A DNA stretch of 64,000 nucleotides from Mesostigma viride (taxonomy: Eukaryota; Streptophyta; Mesostigmatophyceae; Mesostigmatales; Mesostigmataceae). Below are positions 1 to 11,444 of this stretch, piece after piece. The translations under genes were made by a program, and so were the position numbers. The stretch lies in assembly GCA_009746045.1 (NCBI GenBank), contig RPFO01000276.1:2316619-2380618 (forward strand), written 5' to 3'. Under the pieces are notes generated by a model that saw only the letters and a list, made by a program, of their open reading frames with translations, did no database searches and was not told where the DNA came from. Each line of letters starts with the position of its first letter. The first letter of the stretch is position 1.

Positions 1-35
1 GGCTGTGGACCTATCCATGTCAAATATAACGGCTA

Positions 36-212
36 TTAATTAATTCATTAAACACGTGCTCCCTTTGGGGAATCACGGAGCACCGAAGTGCTTTTAATCC
101 CTGTATGTGCACAACAGGAAGAAAGGGCAGAGACCCCCCTCTTCCCTCATGCCACAGGGTGCACAATCGGACCCGTCGAAATGATCCGGCATCCCCTGTG
201 GGTGCAATAAAG
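36..212 (-). mobile_element. Family A retroposon, 5'-truncated copy
   Basis: Read on the minus strand the copy ends in a hairpin with a TTCG loop (AGCACTTCGGTGCT), a GGGAGCACGTG-like end and a TTAATTAA tail at 36-56. It aligns with the copies at 6757-7215 and 54875-55575 only as far as TGGGTGCAATAA (about 210), as expected of a 5'-truncated retroposon. It lies in an intron of the ERCC6L-like gene. Confidence 0.6.
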
Positions 213-728
213 CTTCGACATAGCAAAAGCATAGCGGTTGCAGTAGGGCTGGCCCATGGTACAGTGGCCACAGATATAGGCTTGGACTCAATCAGAGGTG
301 CCGGTTTGGGAGAATATAAAGGCCTCTCCCAGAGCCTGAGGTGTTTTAGGGGCATACTTAGGGGGTTTAGGGGCATACCCATAACCCCATCATGGGTTTG
401 GGTTGGCATTCCGGAGTATTACTCTTTGGGCCCATGCATTTGGGCAGCCAATAATAAATCCCCTGCAAAGTTTATCACTGTGGGGGTCTTTTCACCTCAG
501 GTGGGGCAGCGGGTATGTATTACAATCCCTTCATCTGCCCACAACCACTTATGTACCGACCCTCAATCATCATAAGTCACTTCATTATGTGCCTCACTTC
601 ATTTTGTGCCTACGACTAGTACTACGATGTATCAATGTTCTTGCTGCGCTCGTCCCACATGTGCATGTGCATGTCTGATGGTCTGTGCATGCTTGATTGT
701 GTGCGCGTGTGCGTTTGTGTGTGTGCAG

Positions 729-3700
729 GTGTTCAAGGCTGGGCTGATGCGCACGGCGACGCAGAGCCGCGACCACCAGCGCTACTTCACACAGCAGGCA
801 AGCAACCGGGCGCCTAGCGCCTGGGGTTTGGGGTACTTGGGCATGTGGGTGTCGCAGCAGGCATGTGGGTGCCTCGCGCATGCGGTGGCGTGTGGGTGTT
901 GCCACAGGCACGTGCACAGATCCCGGCTGGCCCCGCACAGCTTGGGCACAAGGAAGCCCTGCGGGCAGAGAGCTAGCAGGGAATCAATGTTCTGGCGGGC
1001 CTGCCCACCATTTGGGGGGCAGGCAGCTGGCAGCACATCTACGTTCCACCAATTTAACAAACTCGTGAAATTGAGTGGGTGGATTGATGCTTTGGGATGC
1101 ACCTTGAGATGACATCTGGGGGGCTGTAAGGCGCATCGAGCCAGTGGGGTGCTTGCCTAGCTGCAGGTCCTTTCTTATTCTGCTGGACTGCTGGAAGCTG
1201 CTCAGATCGGGCAAGCGACTAGCGCATTTGCCTGGATGGACATCCACCCGCTCTCTTCACCCATTGGAGGAGGGTCACTGCTAGTTCCGATGACAGTTGC
1301 TTCATGATATTGGCCAACGGCGATGCCATGATCGATAAAGGCGTATCTGGGTGTCCCGTGTGTCCCACTATTCTCCAACCCTGTGTGCCCTGATCGCCAA
1401 CGCTTGTGGAAAGATCAGCACAGAAAGATTGCTCAAGGAGGGATCCACGCGTGCCCCAGGGCCATGATTGGCACGGCATTCCCTGCTTCTCCCTCACGCC
1501 CGCGCACCGTGTGGCGTTGCTCCCCTCGCACATGCTGCCCACCGCCCCTCTGCAGGAGCTGCGTGAGTTGTTTGCGGCCAAGGACGAGTGCTTCAACTTC
1601 TCCGAGACGCGGCAGCAGCTGGGCCTTCTGCACAAGGACCAGACCAAGATGTGGGTGGCCGCCAAGTCTGCTATTATTTGTATGATACGTTCCCCAAGTG
1701 GTGTGGGTGGCCGCCAATGCTACGTATGGAGTTGTCACTCCTGACAAAGGCGCCCGGCGTCCACCGTGCTCCCTCTCGTCTGCGGCCACGTCGGCGCTGT
1801 GATTGCGATGCACTACTGATGACAAGGTTCCCTTCTTGGCACCAGTGTGATGCAGTCTACGTGATTATTGATGGATGACATGCTCAGGCGTTTCTATTTG
1901 GTAAGGCTGGCCCTCCGGTGCGTACTTGAGGCAATGTGTGCGGGAATGTGTTCTGGTGCTTGACACGCGTGCGCACTTTTCCTCGCTGTTAACGAGCGAG
2001 CGTACAGCCCGGAACACTGCTTCTGCCTCTTTCTCTTTCTCTCCCAACAGCGCATGCCATTTTCAGGCACCGTGTGTGATGAGTTTTTGCCCTAATGAAA
2101 CAGCATGGATCCCACCATGACCTCCTCTTCAGGCGTCCCTCCTGTGCCAAGTGCCGCTGTGTCCGCATCCCGCGCATCTCTGTCCTGAACTCTTGATGAC
2201 ATGCACGCTCCTTGAGACCCCATCTCCACCACGGCTCGCCAGCTCCCCCCAGCTGGCGGCCCACATCGCGTCGCTCAACGACCTGGGCGCGGACGGCGTG
2301 AGCTACCACGACCAGCTCTTTTCGCGCGACAAGGACTCGAGCGAGGCGAGCGCCAAGGCCGACTACGAGCCAGCCGGGCGCTCCAGGTGTGTGTAATGGG
2401 GGTAGGCGTGTGGGCGGGGGGGGGGGCGGGGATGGAGGGTGGACGCTCAGTGTGGGAGTGGTGAGATACATGTCCATGCGGTTGAGATGCGGGGAGACAT
2501 GGGGGGGGTGGGGGTGGGGGTCGGGATGGGCATTTGGATGAGGAACCGCAGCATGACAGCAGCACACGTTGAGCCGTGCTGGTGTAATACGAGCCCGAAG
2601 TTGTGCACATGCGGGACTCTGACTAACATGAGTGCACGTTAATTAATTAATTCATTAGTGAGCTAGTTAATCATCGTGTAGACCAGGTCACGTGGGTACC
2701 AATAATGGCACTTTCAACCCCTATACACCATGAGAAGGAGGGAGGGCGCCCTAGCTTCTCTCACTGCCCCAAGTGGGCGGCCGGCCACAGAGCGCTCTCT
2801 CCGCATCATGGTGCGGGCGCAACTGTGAGTGCAATACAACAAGTAGGCTGATGCAAAGTAGATGCTCGGAAGGTGTTTGCAAGTTAGAGTTCTTTGACTG
2901 ATAATGCTCTTTTGGAACCCAACCCCTTGGACGTGTTCGTGCAAAATGCGGCTGCATCAAGTGCGCTTGGGCAGTGTTTGATCCAGTTGTTTTGAATCAG
3001 CCAAGGGGTGCTGTGCGCAGCCGCCACCGTGGTGGACATGTATCCAGGACACCTGCCAGGGTTCACTAGCACAGCCACCCGCAGAAGCAGTGTGCAACAG
3101 CGGGCTATTGAAGTCTAGCGGTCTCAGCGCATGGATGCGCTGGATAGGCCTTGAGTGGGCCACCCCTCGCAGGAACGGTCCGTTCCCACCTTCTAGCACC
3201 CTGTTCTGCCAGCAGGCACGCCTGCCCAGTTATGAGCTGGACATTTCTTTTGGGGCTGTCTTGCGCATATCGCGGCGGTCAGGGCTTTGTAGCAGCCGTT
3301 CACCGATCGTCGCGGCATTTATGTCAATACACATGGCCCTGCGTTTGGGCACACAAGAGTCGGGGGTTGATATTCCTGCAATTTCAAAACATCCCTGATG
3401 TATGTTTTGAAATGTGATTTCCAGGTGTGGTGTAGTAAAGTCCGTGCCATTCCATGGCCTCACTGACTGGTGTCGCCAGTCCCCTGGATTGACAGATCGG
3501 CCGTTGACCAGCTTATCCACTGGATGACCATGGATGTGCCAGACATTCCTCTCAACTTAGCGACCAGGGTGAGCACCCAGTATCGCTATACTAGTATGGC
3601 AACAAGGTCAGGCCGTCACTGCTAGTGCCTATGCTTACGGTGTGATATGAATAGTTTTCCACAAAAATGCTGGTGCCTGTCGTGACCTATCTGCTAAACA

Positions 3701-5377
3701 CATACTTCCCGTGCCATGGGGGGGCACTCCATGCATTACGCGTAACCTGTGCCTTTATGCTGACCCCTGCATCCAGGCGAAACGGTGGAGGCTCCGCGCC
3801 GCAGGGCCACGTCCTGTTCCGCACAGTGGGGGCCTTCTTGCGCGGGAACATCGTATCCGTGGACCGGCGCCTCACCAGCTGGTGAGCACTGGCTGCACGC
3901 GCACATGGCTAGGCTATACCGGCCAATGGCACTAAACTTGCAGAGTGTTCAGGAAGCTCAATTGTCAACCACTCTAAGATGTAGCCTCCCACTGTACCCA
4001 TTTGGTCATGCTGCAAGCCAAACTGATTCGTTGAACTCACCCATTCCAACATTCTGAGTATAAATGTTTCTCTTTTATTACTCTGTTGAAACTTCTACGG
4101 GGTGTCTCCCACATGTCCGTGGCGTGTGATGGACACAAGCTCTATTGCGAGCTATTGTGTTGCATTACGGACCAGCTCAGGCTCCCTCTTTATGTGTGGA
4201 CCAGTGCAACCAAGGGGCAAGTAAGCAAACATAAGCTGCCGTCAGCAGCGCAGATGTCCCGGATGACACGTTGAAATCCCACCACCCCTGAAGGGGTTGG
4301 GCCATGGATCAAAAAAAGTGCCAAAGCATAGGCTGCCGGGTCTCCGCGGCCAGACTGTAAGCATGAATGGTGTAGGAGTCTTAGAGTGCACCCTGCCGCA
4401 TTCATCATGGACGTCACCCTCGCCCCGTTGGCAGCGCGAGCCACGGATCCTTGACATGGGTCGAATCCAGTATCGTAACAAGGTTTCATAGTCATGACGG
4501 ACGCATCCCATTCCTTCCCGCAGGGATGATTGTGTGCTGGCGCAGGCGAAGCAAGGCCTGCTGGCGGGGCAGGGTGGGTCCTCGTCAGGCGCCCCCTCTG
4601 TCATCTCGCTGGTCGATGAGGAGGACAAGGCGCGGGAGCGGGAGCAATTCCTGCAGCGGTGCGCCCGCGAGCAGAAACTTGCGTCGGTCACAGAGCAGCT
4701 CGCCCGCCAGAGGCAGCTGCTGCGTGCCACGGTGGGTTCCCCCCCCTCCTGCCCACCCACCCACCAACACAAACGCACACGCACACACACACACACATAA
4801 TGATGGTTACTTGGAGCCCTTGCTGGCCAGTTTCCTCGCAAACGCCACCCGAAACTCGGGCAGGAAACTACCCGTTTCACATTACTAGAATTTGGCGGAG
4901 TCCATCGCTGGATTCTGGATTCATGGTTGTTTCACTTAGTACATTGCATTTCACACAGTAAAATGCAAAGCAGTATCATACCCACATCGTGGCATGCGTG
5001 GCTGGTAGACAGACATTTTCGTAAACTTTGTGTGGTTTTCACGTTCTGATGCTGGCAGCTACTCTATGTTTATGTGGCACGGCCATCCATCCTGCGCACA
5101 GGGGCTGAGGCTACCTGACGGCGGTCAGAAGATCCGCGACCGCATCCAGGAGCTGGAGGTCGAGAGAGAGGCGCTGGTAGCCCAGGCCACGGGTGCATCC
5201 GCGTTATCCGCCATCGTGGTCCCTGACTCGCCTGCCGATTCTACGAATTCGGACGGGGCTCACAAGCCTGGCAGCTTGCCACCCAATAAGACGCAGCAGT
5301 CATCAGCGCCCGATGAGGGCCGTGAAAGCCTAGATGGGTTGATGAGGACGCTTGGGGGGTTGTCGTTGCAGCACTGA
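729..5377 (+). CDS. ERCC6L: ERCC6L/PICH-like SNF2-family ATPase, C-terminal part (5' end off window)
   Basis: Six exons join in matching phase: 729-797, 1556-1650, 2243-2386, 3777-3881, 4524-4731 and 5102-5377 (stop TGA 5375-5377), giving about 298 codons. The joined start (VFKAGLMRT, then RYFTQQ-ELRELF, then LAAHIASLNDLG and SYHDQLFS) follows the segment just after the helicase C-lobe of ERCC6L/PICH proteins (VFK.SL.R, RYFSKQELRELF, HIAYLQSLGI..ISDHD). PICH is a DNA translocase acting on ultrafine anaphase bridges; plants and algae have related SNF2 proteins. The SNF2 ATPase motifs themselves must lie upstream of base 1. Exon 5 encodes a charged probable coiled coil (DEEDKAREREQFLQR) and exon 6 another (KIRDRIQELEVERE) before a Ser/Pro-rich tail. 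The first visible intron appears to use a GC donor (CAG|GCAAGC at 798). The family call rests on the first three exons; exons 4-6 are placed by splice sites and phase. Confidence 0.78.
1815..1866 (+). mobile_element. Diverged 3' end of a CACGTG-type retroposon (family C)
   Basis: The stretch aligns with the copy at 24588-24646: TTGGCACC, GATGCAGTCTACGTGAT and a decayed TTATTGATGG tail. It is intronic in the ERCC6L-like gene. Confidence 0.4.
2403..2526 (+). repeat. G-rich intron tract
   Basis: Two runs dominated by G (about 2410-2450 and 2490-2526) sit directly behind the exon 3 donor of the ERCC6L-like gene on the sense strand. They contain several G3-G9 blocks with short loops, so G-quadruplexes could form in the pre-mRNA. 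Confidence 0.5.
2638..2850 (-). mobile_element. Family C retroposon copy
   Basis: This dispersed repeat matches 8470-8650: CACGTG followed by GGTACCAAT, then a conserved block with CAATGAG/CATGAGAAGGAGGGAGG, GGCGCCCTA and CTTCTCTCACTGCC. The side at 2638-2665 is a TTAATTAA tail, so the element reads on the minus strand. It sits in an intron of the ERCC6L-like gene. Confidence 0.6.
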
Positions 5378-5639
5378 TGTACAAGTTTCGTTCATGCAGC
5401 CTGCCGGAATGGGGCTCATAACATTGCTAGTATCTTTCAGCTTGGGGGGCCATTGCATGGAGGAGTTACCTCACATCTGTTTATAGAATGGCAATGTTTC
5501 CTGCGCAGCCTAACATAGACCCATCAAATTCACTGTATAACCCTACCCTACCCTACCCGACGCAACCGTAACCCTGCTGGGCCCTAACAAGTGTTTTGCA
5601 TGCGCTTATGTGATCAGGCAGGAAGAATTGAAACGGTGA

Positions 5640-5726
5640 TTGACAGCACAAGTCCTCAACCCGCTCTTCGTTTCCCTGAGGACATATGCTCACGTGACGC
5701 AGCTACATGTAAATTAATTAATGTGA
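5640..5726 (+). mobile_element. CACGTG-type retroposon 3' end with TTAA tail
   Basis: The sequence TGAGGACATATGCTCACGTG then ACGCAG and a TAAATTAATTAATG tail aligns with the inverted copy at 63455-63510. It lies 300 bp after the ERCC6L-like stop codon and carries a TGTAA at 5708-5712 that could serve as that gene's poly(A) signal. Confidence 0.5.
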
Positions 5727-5805
5727 ACGGACTTTGGTTGCATGCATGTGCAACTAGACTAGCCGCATGCTAAATGTTTATCTATCATTACAAACCATTT
5801 TCGAA

Positions 5806-6191
5806 CATAAGCTGGCCAAGAGGACCTCCATGTCCGCGAATACTTCGCCCACCTCGAGGATCAGCACGGCAAGTACGCCTGGATCCACCTGCGCCACGCC
5901 CGACGGCCGAGCCAGCAGCCGGCGCCCCGGCCGGACGCTCTCGTGGCTAGCTCACCGCAGCAGCAGCTGGACCGGTGGCGGTATTCCTCCCAGTCCCGGC
6001 TGCTCGGCGCCCCCCTGCCGCTTGGCCCGCTTGCGGCCGCCTGCCTCAGTGGTGCCGGCCTGCGGCGGGCGTACCTGCGCCACCCACGTACGCCGCCCGC
6101 CGCTGAGCAGGACTACACGTACCCCCCCTTTGATGTCGAAGATTCTCAGGTTGAAGATCACGAGACCCTGGATCGATTTGACCTCTACTAG
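5806..6191 (+). pseudogene. Orphan GC-rich open frame, possibly mobile-element-derived
   Basis: An open frame without an internal start runs from a TAA at about 5803 to TAG at 6189-6191. It reads EDLHVREYFAHLEDQHGKYA, later LLGAPLPLGPL and DYTYPPFDVEDSQ, with high third-position GC like a coding exon. I do not recognise the family. A second short in-frame stretch follows at 6364-6500 (HVDGRNPWPKSYVDELPPAP), and a TTT(A)GAT..GA(C/T)C..GAGACCCTGGAT-like segment near 6130-6175 recurs degraded at 6285-6325. The setting among repeats suggests a decayed element; a small unrecognised gene is the alternative. Confidence 0.3.
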
Positions 6192-6756
6192 TATTATTCT
6201 GATTTGGCACGCCTCTACTGGTTAGTACTACTATTATAATTGTAGTAGAATGTAGTAGAACTTAGTATAATTGAATCACAGTAGTAAGATTCTTTAAGAT
6301 CGTGAGCCCTGGATTGGTCGGACCCCTTTCTTAAACATCAAGGGGGGGGTGTACACGTACGTACCTGCCCCTTCACGTGGACGGACGGAACCCCTGGCCG
6401 AAGTCCTACGTCGACGAGCTTCCGCCGGCGCCGTTCACCAAGACCGAGGTGCGCACCGCCGCCAAACAACTCCGCTTCTACGCCGCCAAAGGTCCTGTCT
6501 GACTGAAGACCAGCTCCCTGCCCCGGCCGGTGATTAAAATGACGGAGCTCACAGGGTTTCTGCTTGACATCTGCAACCAGATCCAAGCTGCTTGCCGACG
6601 CGCCGCGACGCCCGCCGATAACAAGATATTCCTGAGTGGTGGCACAGCTACCGTCATGCAATAATGCTGTACAAAAATGCTCTAAGGTACATTTTCCTGA
6701 CGACCCTGCCACTACCGAGGAGTGCCGGTGCATCCAGAGCCCCGCACCCAGTTAGA

Positions 6757-7215
6757 TAATTAATTAATTAATTAATTAATTATTAAACTTGTGCTCCCGT
6801 TGGGGAGTCACGGAGCACCGAAGTGCTTTTAATCCATGTATGTGCCGCATGTCAACAGGAAGAAAGGGCAGAGACCCCCTCTCTCCTTCATGCCAGAGGC
6901 ACGCCGCATCAGCAATCGGACACGATAGACGATCCGGCAAGTTCTGTGGGTGCAATAAGACCCATCGATTGGTGAGCATATCATAACAAGGAGCGTGGGC
7001 AAGTATTCTGATCATAGCCAGGACGTAGCATGGCTGTACAAGGGCTAAGCTAAGGCTACTGGCTACGGCTGGTTGTGTACCGTGCATCATTAGCGGTGCA
7101 CGTGCCACTAGGTAGGTCGGGTGGCATGGCTAGGCAAACACTCTAGGCATGGCTGCTGATGGCCGGGCAGTGACTACCAATTATTACTGACAAGCTAGGG
7201 CTATTCTACTGCCGG
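6757..7215 (-). mobile_element. Family A retroposon, near full length
   Basis: About 455 bp align along their length with the inverted copy at 54875-55575 once the nested insertion in that copy is removed. The tail is (TTAA)n at 6757-6790, then the TTCG-loop hairpin (GCACCGAAGTGC at about 6813-6824). No coding capacity was found, so the element is non-autonomous. Confidence 0.65.
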
Positions 7216-7712
7216 CAGGGGGGAGTCCGCACTTCTTGTGGTTGATCATCAGGTCGATCCTGTCCCTGGCCAGTACACCTTGGGCCCCTTCTGCGGGGGG
7301 TCCTGCTTGTGGTGGAGGTATTCAGGCCACAGGTTGCGTCCGGCTGCTGCTGCTGAGCGGGGGTCACTGTCGTCGTCCAGCGTCCAGGTGAGGTCGTGCA
7401 ACCTCTTGCGATATGAGAAAGGAACCGCTGATTGTCCTCAGGGGAGGGTGAAGGTAGTGAGCAGGACTGGTGGGGGAGCCGCCTTGTCCGGCGTGAGTGG
7501 GGAAGGCGGCTCCCCCACTGAGTCCTGCTCACCTTAACATGCAGGCCCACGAGGGTAAGAAGCTGGTCCTTGAGCTCGTCGGCAAGGGTGGAGTTAGGTA
7601 CTGTCGCCATTTGATTTTGTCGTAGCAGGGTTTCTTGGGATCTGGCGAGGCGCTTGGCGATGGGTTTCGGCTGGCGATCAGGGTTGAGTTGCGGGCCCAG
7701 ACGGCTGGGCAA
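7206..7712 (-). other. Unassigned open frame of 168 codons
   Basis: The frame starts MPSRLGPQLNPDRQ and includes a plausible helical segment (STLADELKDQLLTLVGLHVK), then becomes Arg/Pro/Gln-rich as it crosses the hairpin at 7451-7535. I recognise no domain. The reading frame may be an accident of GC-rich repeat DNA; retained only because it is the longest open frame between the two genes. Confidence 0.2.
7451..7535. other. Long near-perfect hairpin
   Basis: The arms 7451-7485 and 7503-7535 are inverted copies of about 33 bases with only a few mismatches or bulges (GTGAGCAGGACT and GTGGGGGAGCCGCCTT on the left arm) around a 17-base loop. The size and shape resemble a small-RNA precursor or a miniature foldback. 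Confidence 0.6.
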
Positions 7713-8167
7713 GGACGATGGCGAGTGGGTTGGGCTGGGAGCCGGAAAGCTCCTTTTCCAAACCTCGTTATATTGCTTTCGGAGTCGTCATACGGCTGCT
7801 TGTCACGTGCATAACTTTTTCGATACCGTGGGTTTCAGCCGTAACCCGGATTATACTGGCGAGTGCGTCGAATGCAGGAAGGCGCATCGAATGCAAGTGA
7901 TCTGACTGAATTTCAGGGGTCCCAGACGCAAAAGATCTGAGCTCCGCCGCACTGGCAAGCTGTTGTAATTGCATGCGCATGATCCTCAACCGCCTCTGAC
8001 GCCGGATCGTTGTGCTCGCGACTGTCACCTTGCATGCGGAGAGTCACATGCATGGGAATTTGTCCTGGGCGCAATACTGTCCGATCGATTGCCATCTTTA
8101 AAGCCATCTTTCATGTCGCACGCCGTCTCTTCGAGCTAGGAAGTCGCGCTCCTGCAACCTAGCTGAT

Positions 8168-8240
8168 GAGTTTCCTGCGCCATCCTGATCTTCGTCGACT
8201 TCATCAAAGCTTTCGATTCTGTCCGCTGGGCCGCTTTATG
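8168..8240 (+). pseudogene. Reverse transcriptase relic of a non-LTR retrotransposon
   Basis: The frame reads ILIFVDFIKAFDSVRWAAL and then a stop at 8238-8240; upstream it is also closed. The FVDF.KAFDSV.W pattern is the RT block A signature of non-LTR elements, with the catalytic Asp. Only this fragment remains in frame. Confidence 0.6.
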
Positions 8241-8469
8241 ATGCGGGCTGTCCGACATGCATGCCTAGCCCACTAAGGTGTGCGCGCACTCGCGTCCGCC
8301 CACTCCCCTGATTTCTGTCATGCATCGATCCGCACGCTGTACTGAGGCCTGCCTCCCGCGCTTGCAACTGAACATGCACACGCGCCGGCTTCCCCACTTA
8401 CGTTGGGGCCGGGTCATTGCGATCATCAATAACCTGAGCCCGATTGGCCCTGTCCATCATGCAGCAATC

Positions 8470-8650
8470 ACGTGACTGCATCACGTGCGGTGCCAATACA
8501 AAGTAGAGGAACCTTGAACAACCCCTGTACACAATGAGGAGGGAGGGCGCCCTATAGCTTCTCTCACTGCCACCAGTTGGTGGCCGGACAGGCCCGGCAT
8601 GAGCGCTCTATCCACAGCACGGGGCCGGGGCGCATCATGCTTTGTGGGTG
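8470..8650 (-). mobile_element. Family C retroposon copy with CACGTG palindrome
   Basis: The palindromic end CACGTGACTGCATCACGTG at about 8470-8488 is followed by GGTGCCAAT and the block shared with 2690-2830 (GAGGAGGGAGGGCGCCCTA, CTTCTCTCACTGCC, GCGCATCATG). No TTAA tail remains here. Confidence 0.55.
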
Positions 8651-9206
8651 CATGCATTAACCACTATATAATGATGCCAGAGGTAGGCCGAAGCCATACA
8701 GCTGGTGCTGTACAAGAAAGCTAGGTGAGGTGGGCTCACCGGACGTCTGCTAAGGCATACAAGCGAATGGCCACGATGAGCCATCCTCTTTTCCCAAATC
8801 ACGGAGAGGCCTAGCCCCCCCACGTCCTGTACTAGCTGCTCCTTGAAAGTGAGGGCCTTGCGGCGCCTAGGATTGCTGGGCCCGTTCCACGTTAGGAGCC
8901 GGTGCCTGCCCGGCTGAGCAGCTAGGATGGTACGGTGCGAAATGCGTTGCGGATCGAATACTGTATGCTGACCAACGTGCTCCAAACTGTAATAAAGCCA
9001 TCCATCCAAGTAGTTTGTGCATCTTCGCAATCATAACGGTGGCCTAGCTGCGAAATGTGCCCCACCACTGTGGACTTAACGGACAAGTCAGAACACACGT
9101 TACTTAATATTGCATAAGGACACATATTGGCATGGTGCAATGTCAACTCTAACTGGAAGAAGCCGCATGCATCCGCAGCGAGGAACTTCGCTGCATGTGC
9201 GCAAAT

Positions 9207-9211
9207 TTACA
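9207..9211 (-). terminator. Candidate TGTAA poly(A) signal of the PLAT gene
   Basis: TGTAA on the minus strand lies about 160 nt after the stop codon of the PLAT gene. TGTAA is the usual poly(A) signal in chlorophyte algae. A five-base motif occurs often by chance, so position is the main support. Confidence 0.35.
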
Positions 9212-9368
9212 GGCGCAAAATGAATTGATAAGACGTATGGCTAGAGTAGTATGAAACAAGGAAAAGCCTAAAATTGGCAGAATTCATAGCCTCAGCAGGA
9301 CGTTCTCATAATTGGTATTCCCAGTGATCTAGAAATTCTGCTGCTCCAGCTAGATAATGTGTCCAATC

Positions 9369-11372
9369 TCAGGCTGCTTTCAGCTCCCTCACAGTGAGCC
9401 CGTCGCCTTGGTTCTTGGCCAACCACATGTTGCAGGGGAAGGTGGCAACAGTACCGGCGCCCATGTCCTCCACCGTGACGTCCGACAGGTGCCACGCGGG
9501 GCCGTCGCCCTGGAGGTCACAAGCACATTCAGCACGAAATACAAGCATGAGAATCCTAGGATGGCGTGGCCGTATACAAGTAAGCATTGAACCCATTCAT
9601 GCGTGGGCGGCACTTGGTGCAGTACCTAACTTTTGCATCCCATGACACACAGAAATAGCTGCAGAGGACAAGTGCGAACATTCGGCCTACTGGGTTAAAG
9701 CGTGTATATAGAATCAGACTCTTTGCAGCTTCATTAATGTCCACCAGTACTACTTGGCGCTGTCACCCACCGAATTGTCGTGCCCAATGCGGATGCGCTC
9801 GATGGGCCCCAGGTCACTGGCCGCTGTCACATAGAAGACGTCGCGCTGCCCGCGCTCAAACGTGTCCTTCGAGACCGCCTCCAGCGCGTGCGGCCCGCTG
9901 CTGGCGCGCGCCCCCACCAGCGTGATCTCCACGCGTGCATCCGTGCCGCCGCCCGACACATCCGTCGTGCGCACCGTCACCTTGTAGCGGGCGCCGCCGC
10001 CCTCATCATTGTCCAATGTATCCTTCCTTTTCTCTTTCTTGTCCTTCTTATCCTTCTTCTCTTCCTTGTCCTCCTTGTCCTTCTTGTCCTTTTTGTCCTT
10101 GTCCTTCTTGTCCTTCTTGTCCTTCTTGTCTTTCTTGTCTTTCTTGTCCTTCTTCTCTTTCTTGTCCTTCTTCTCTTTCTTGTCCTCATTGTCTTTCTTG
10201 TCTTTCTTGTCCTTCTTCTCCTTCTTCTCCTTCGTCTTCTTTTTCTTCTCCCTCTTCTCCATTGTGCTGCAAATCCACATGGCGACCAGGAAGCAATAAT
10301 GAGGCGACAAGGCGACAAAAGGCCGTGCCCTTGTGAGACAGGCGCAAGCAGGCAATGATTGCACCTAACATGCGTTGGCAGGCCATGCCGCGCCATGATT
10401 TGCGCATGATGATGTCCAGGGAAGCATGCAAACACCATGTCACCATGGTTATTCTGCAAGCAATGAATAGATTAACAAGACACGCAGGGTGTCCCCTTGC
10501 ACAGAAAATGGAGCTATCATTTGGACAAGGAGCAGATCTGCTGACAAGAGGTAACGTTAGCGAAACACACACAATGGAAATGGAAGGAGCTGAACTACAT
10601 GGAAATATTGCCAACAGACTGTCAGGAAAGATGCAGAAATCAGACTCGTTTTCGGCAGACTTTACAACTGCATGCTGTAAGGCAGGTTCTCTCAACTGTG
10701 ACTAGCTGTACGCTGCCACATGCCAGACACGGGCAGCGGCGAACATGCTGATAAGCAAACTTGATAATGCTGCCCGGGTTTGCCATGCCCAGAGCAAATG
10801 CAGCTGCTGTTCGTAATGCACAAGACTTTATCATGCAGCTTTCGGCTCCGCCATGCCCAGACACACACGAAAATATGCTTCCCGGGTTACCGTCCACAGC
10901 GCACTGGATGCTTCTTTTGTATGTATCACAACTAATGGCAGAAGGCTGCCTACCTCATATGAAATGCCACATGGGTAAACCGTTGCAAAGTGGTGATGGT
11001 GATATATGGAGCCTATGTGAATGTTACACAATCACGAAGACGGAGTCAGACTGCTCTTCTATGAATTAGTCGTCGCCCAATGTCACAGACACTTGGATAC
11101 CATCCGTGCATGGGCGGACATGCCCGTTACCAAAAAGTGCAGCATGTATCCATCGCAGCAGAAAGGTTGGAACATGAGTTCAATGTGACGCTGAGGAGCC
11201 GTTGGGGCCGGTGTCTCCAAGATAGGGAGCTCACGCCACGGGTAAGTGTACACTGTACAGGGGAAACAGATCAGGGGAATGGTGGACATTCATTACGAGC
11301 ATTACCACATTTAGAAGAAACTCGGACATGTGCAGTGAAGAGAACTCACCTGCCGCCGTCATCGTCGCTGTC

Positions 11373-11444
<72 letters not shown>

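Noticed and set aside
4086-4274. Extra exon of the ERCC6L-like gene
   Set aside because: No conserved residues, and exons 4 and 5 already join in phase (TG|G giving Trp) without it.
5541-5565. CCCTA repeats suggesting a telomere
   Set aside because: Only about three short units, inside a gene-flanking region; green-algal telomeres have TTTAGGG or TTTTAGGG units.
9780-10358. Plus-strand Leu/Val/Phe-rich frame that looks like a membrane protein
   Set aside because: Antisense of the Lys/Asp-rich coding linker in PLAT exon 31; the minus strand has the PLAT motifs and splice sites.
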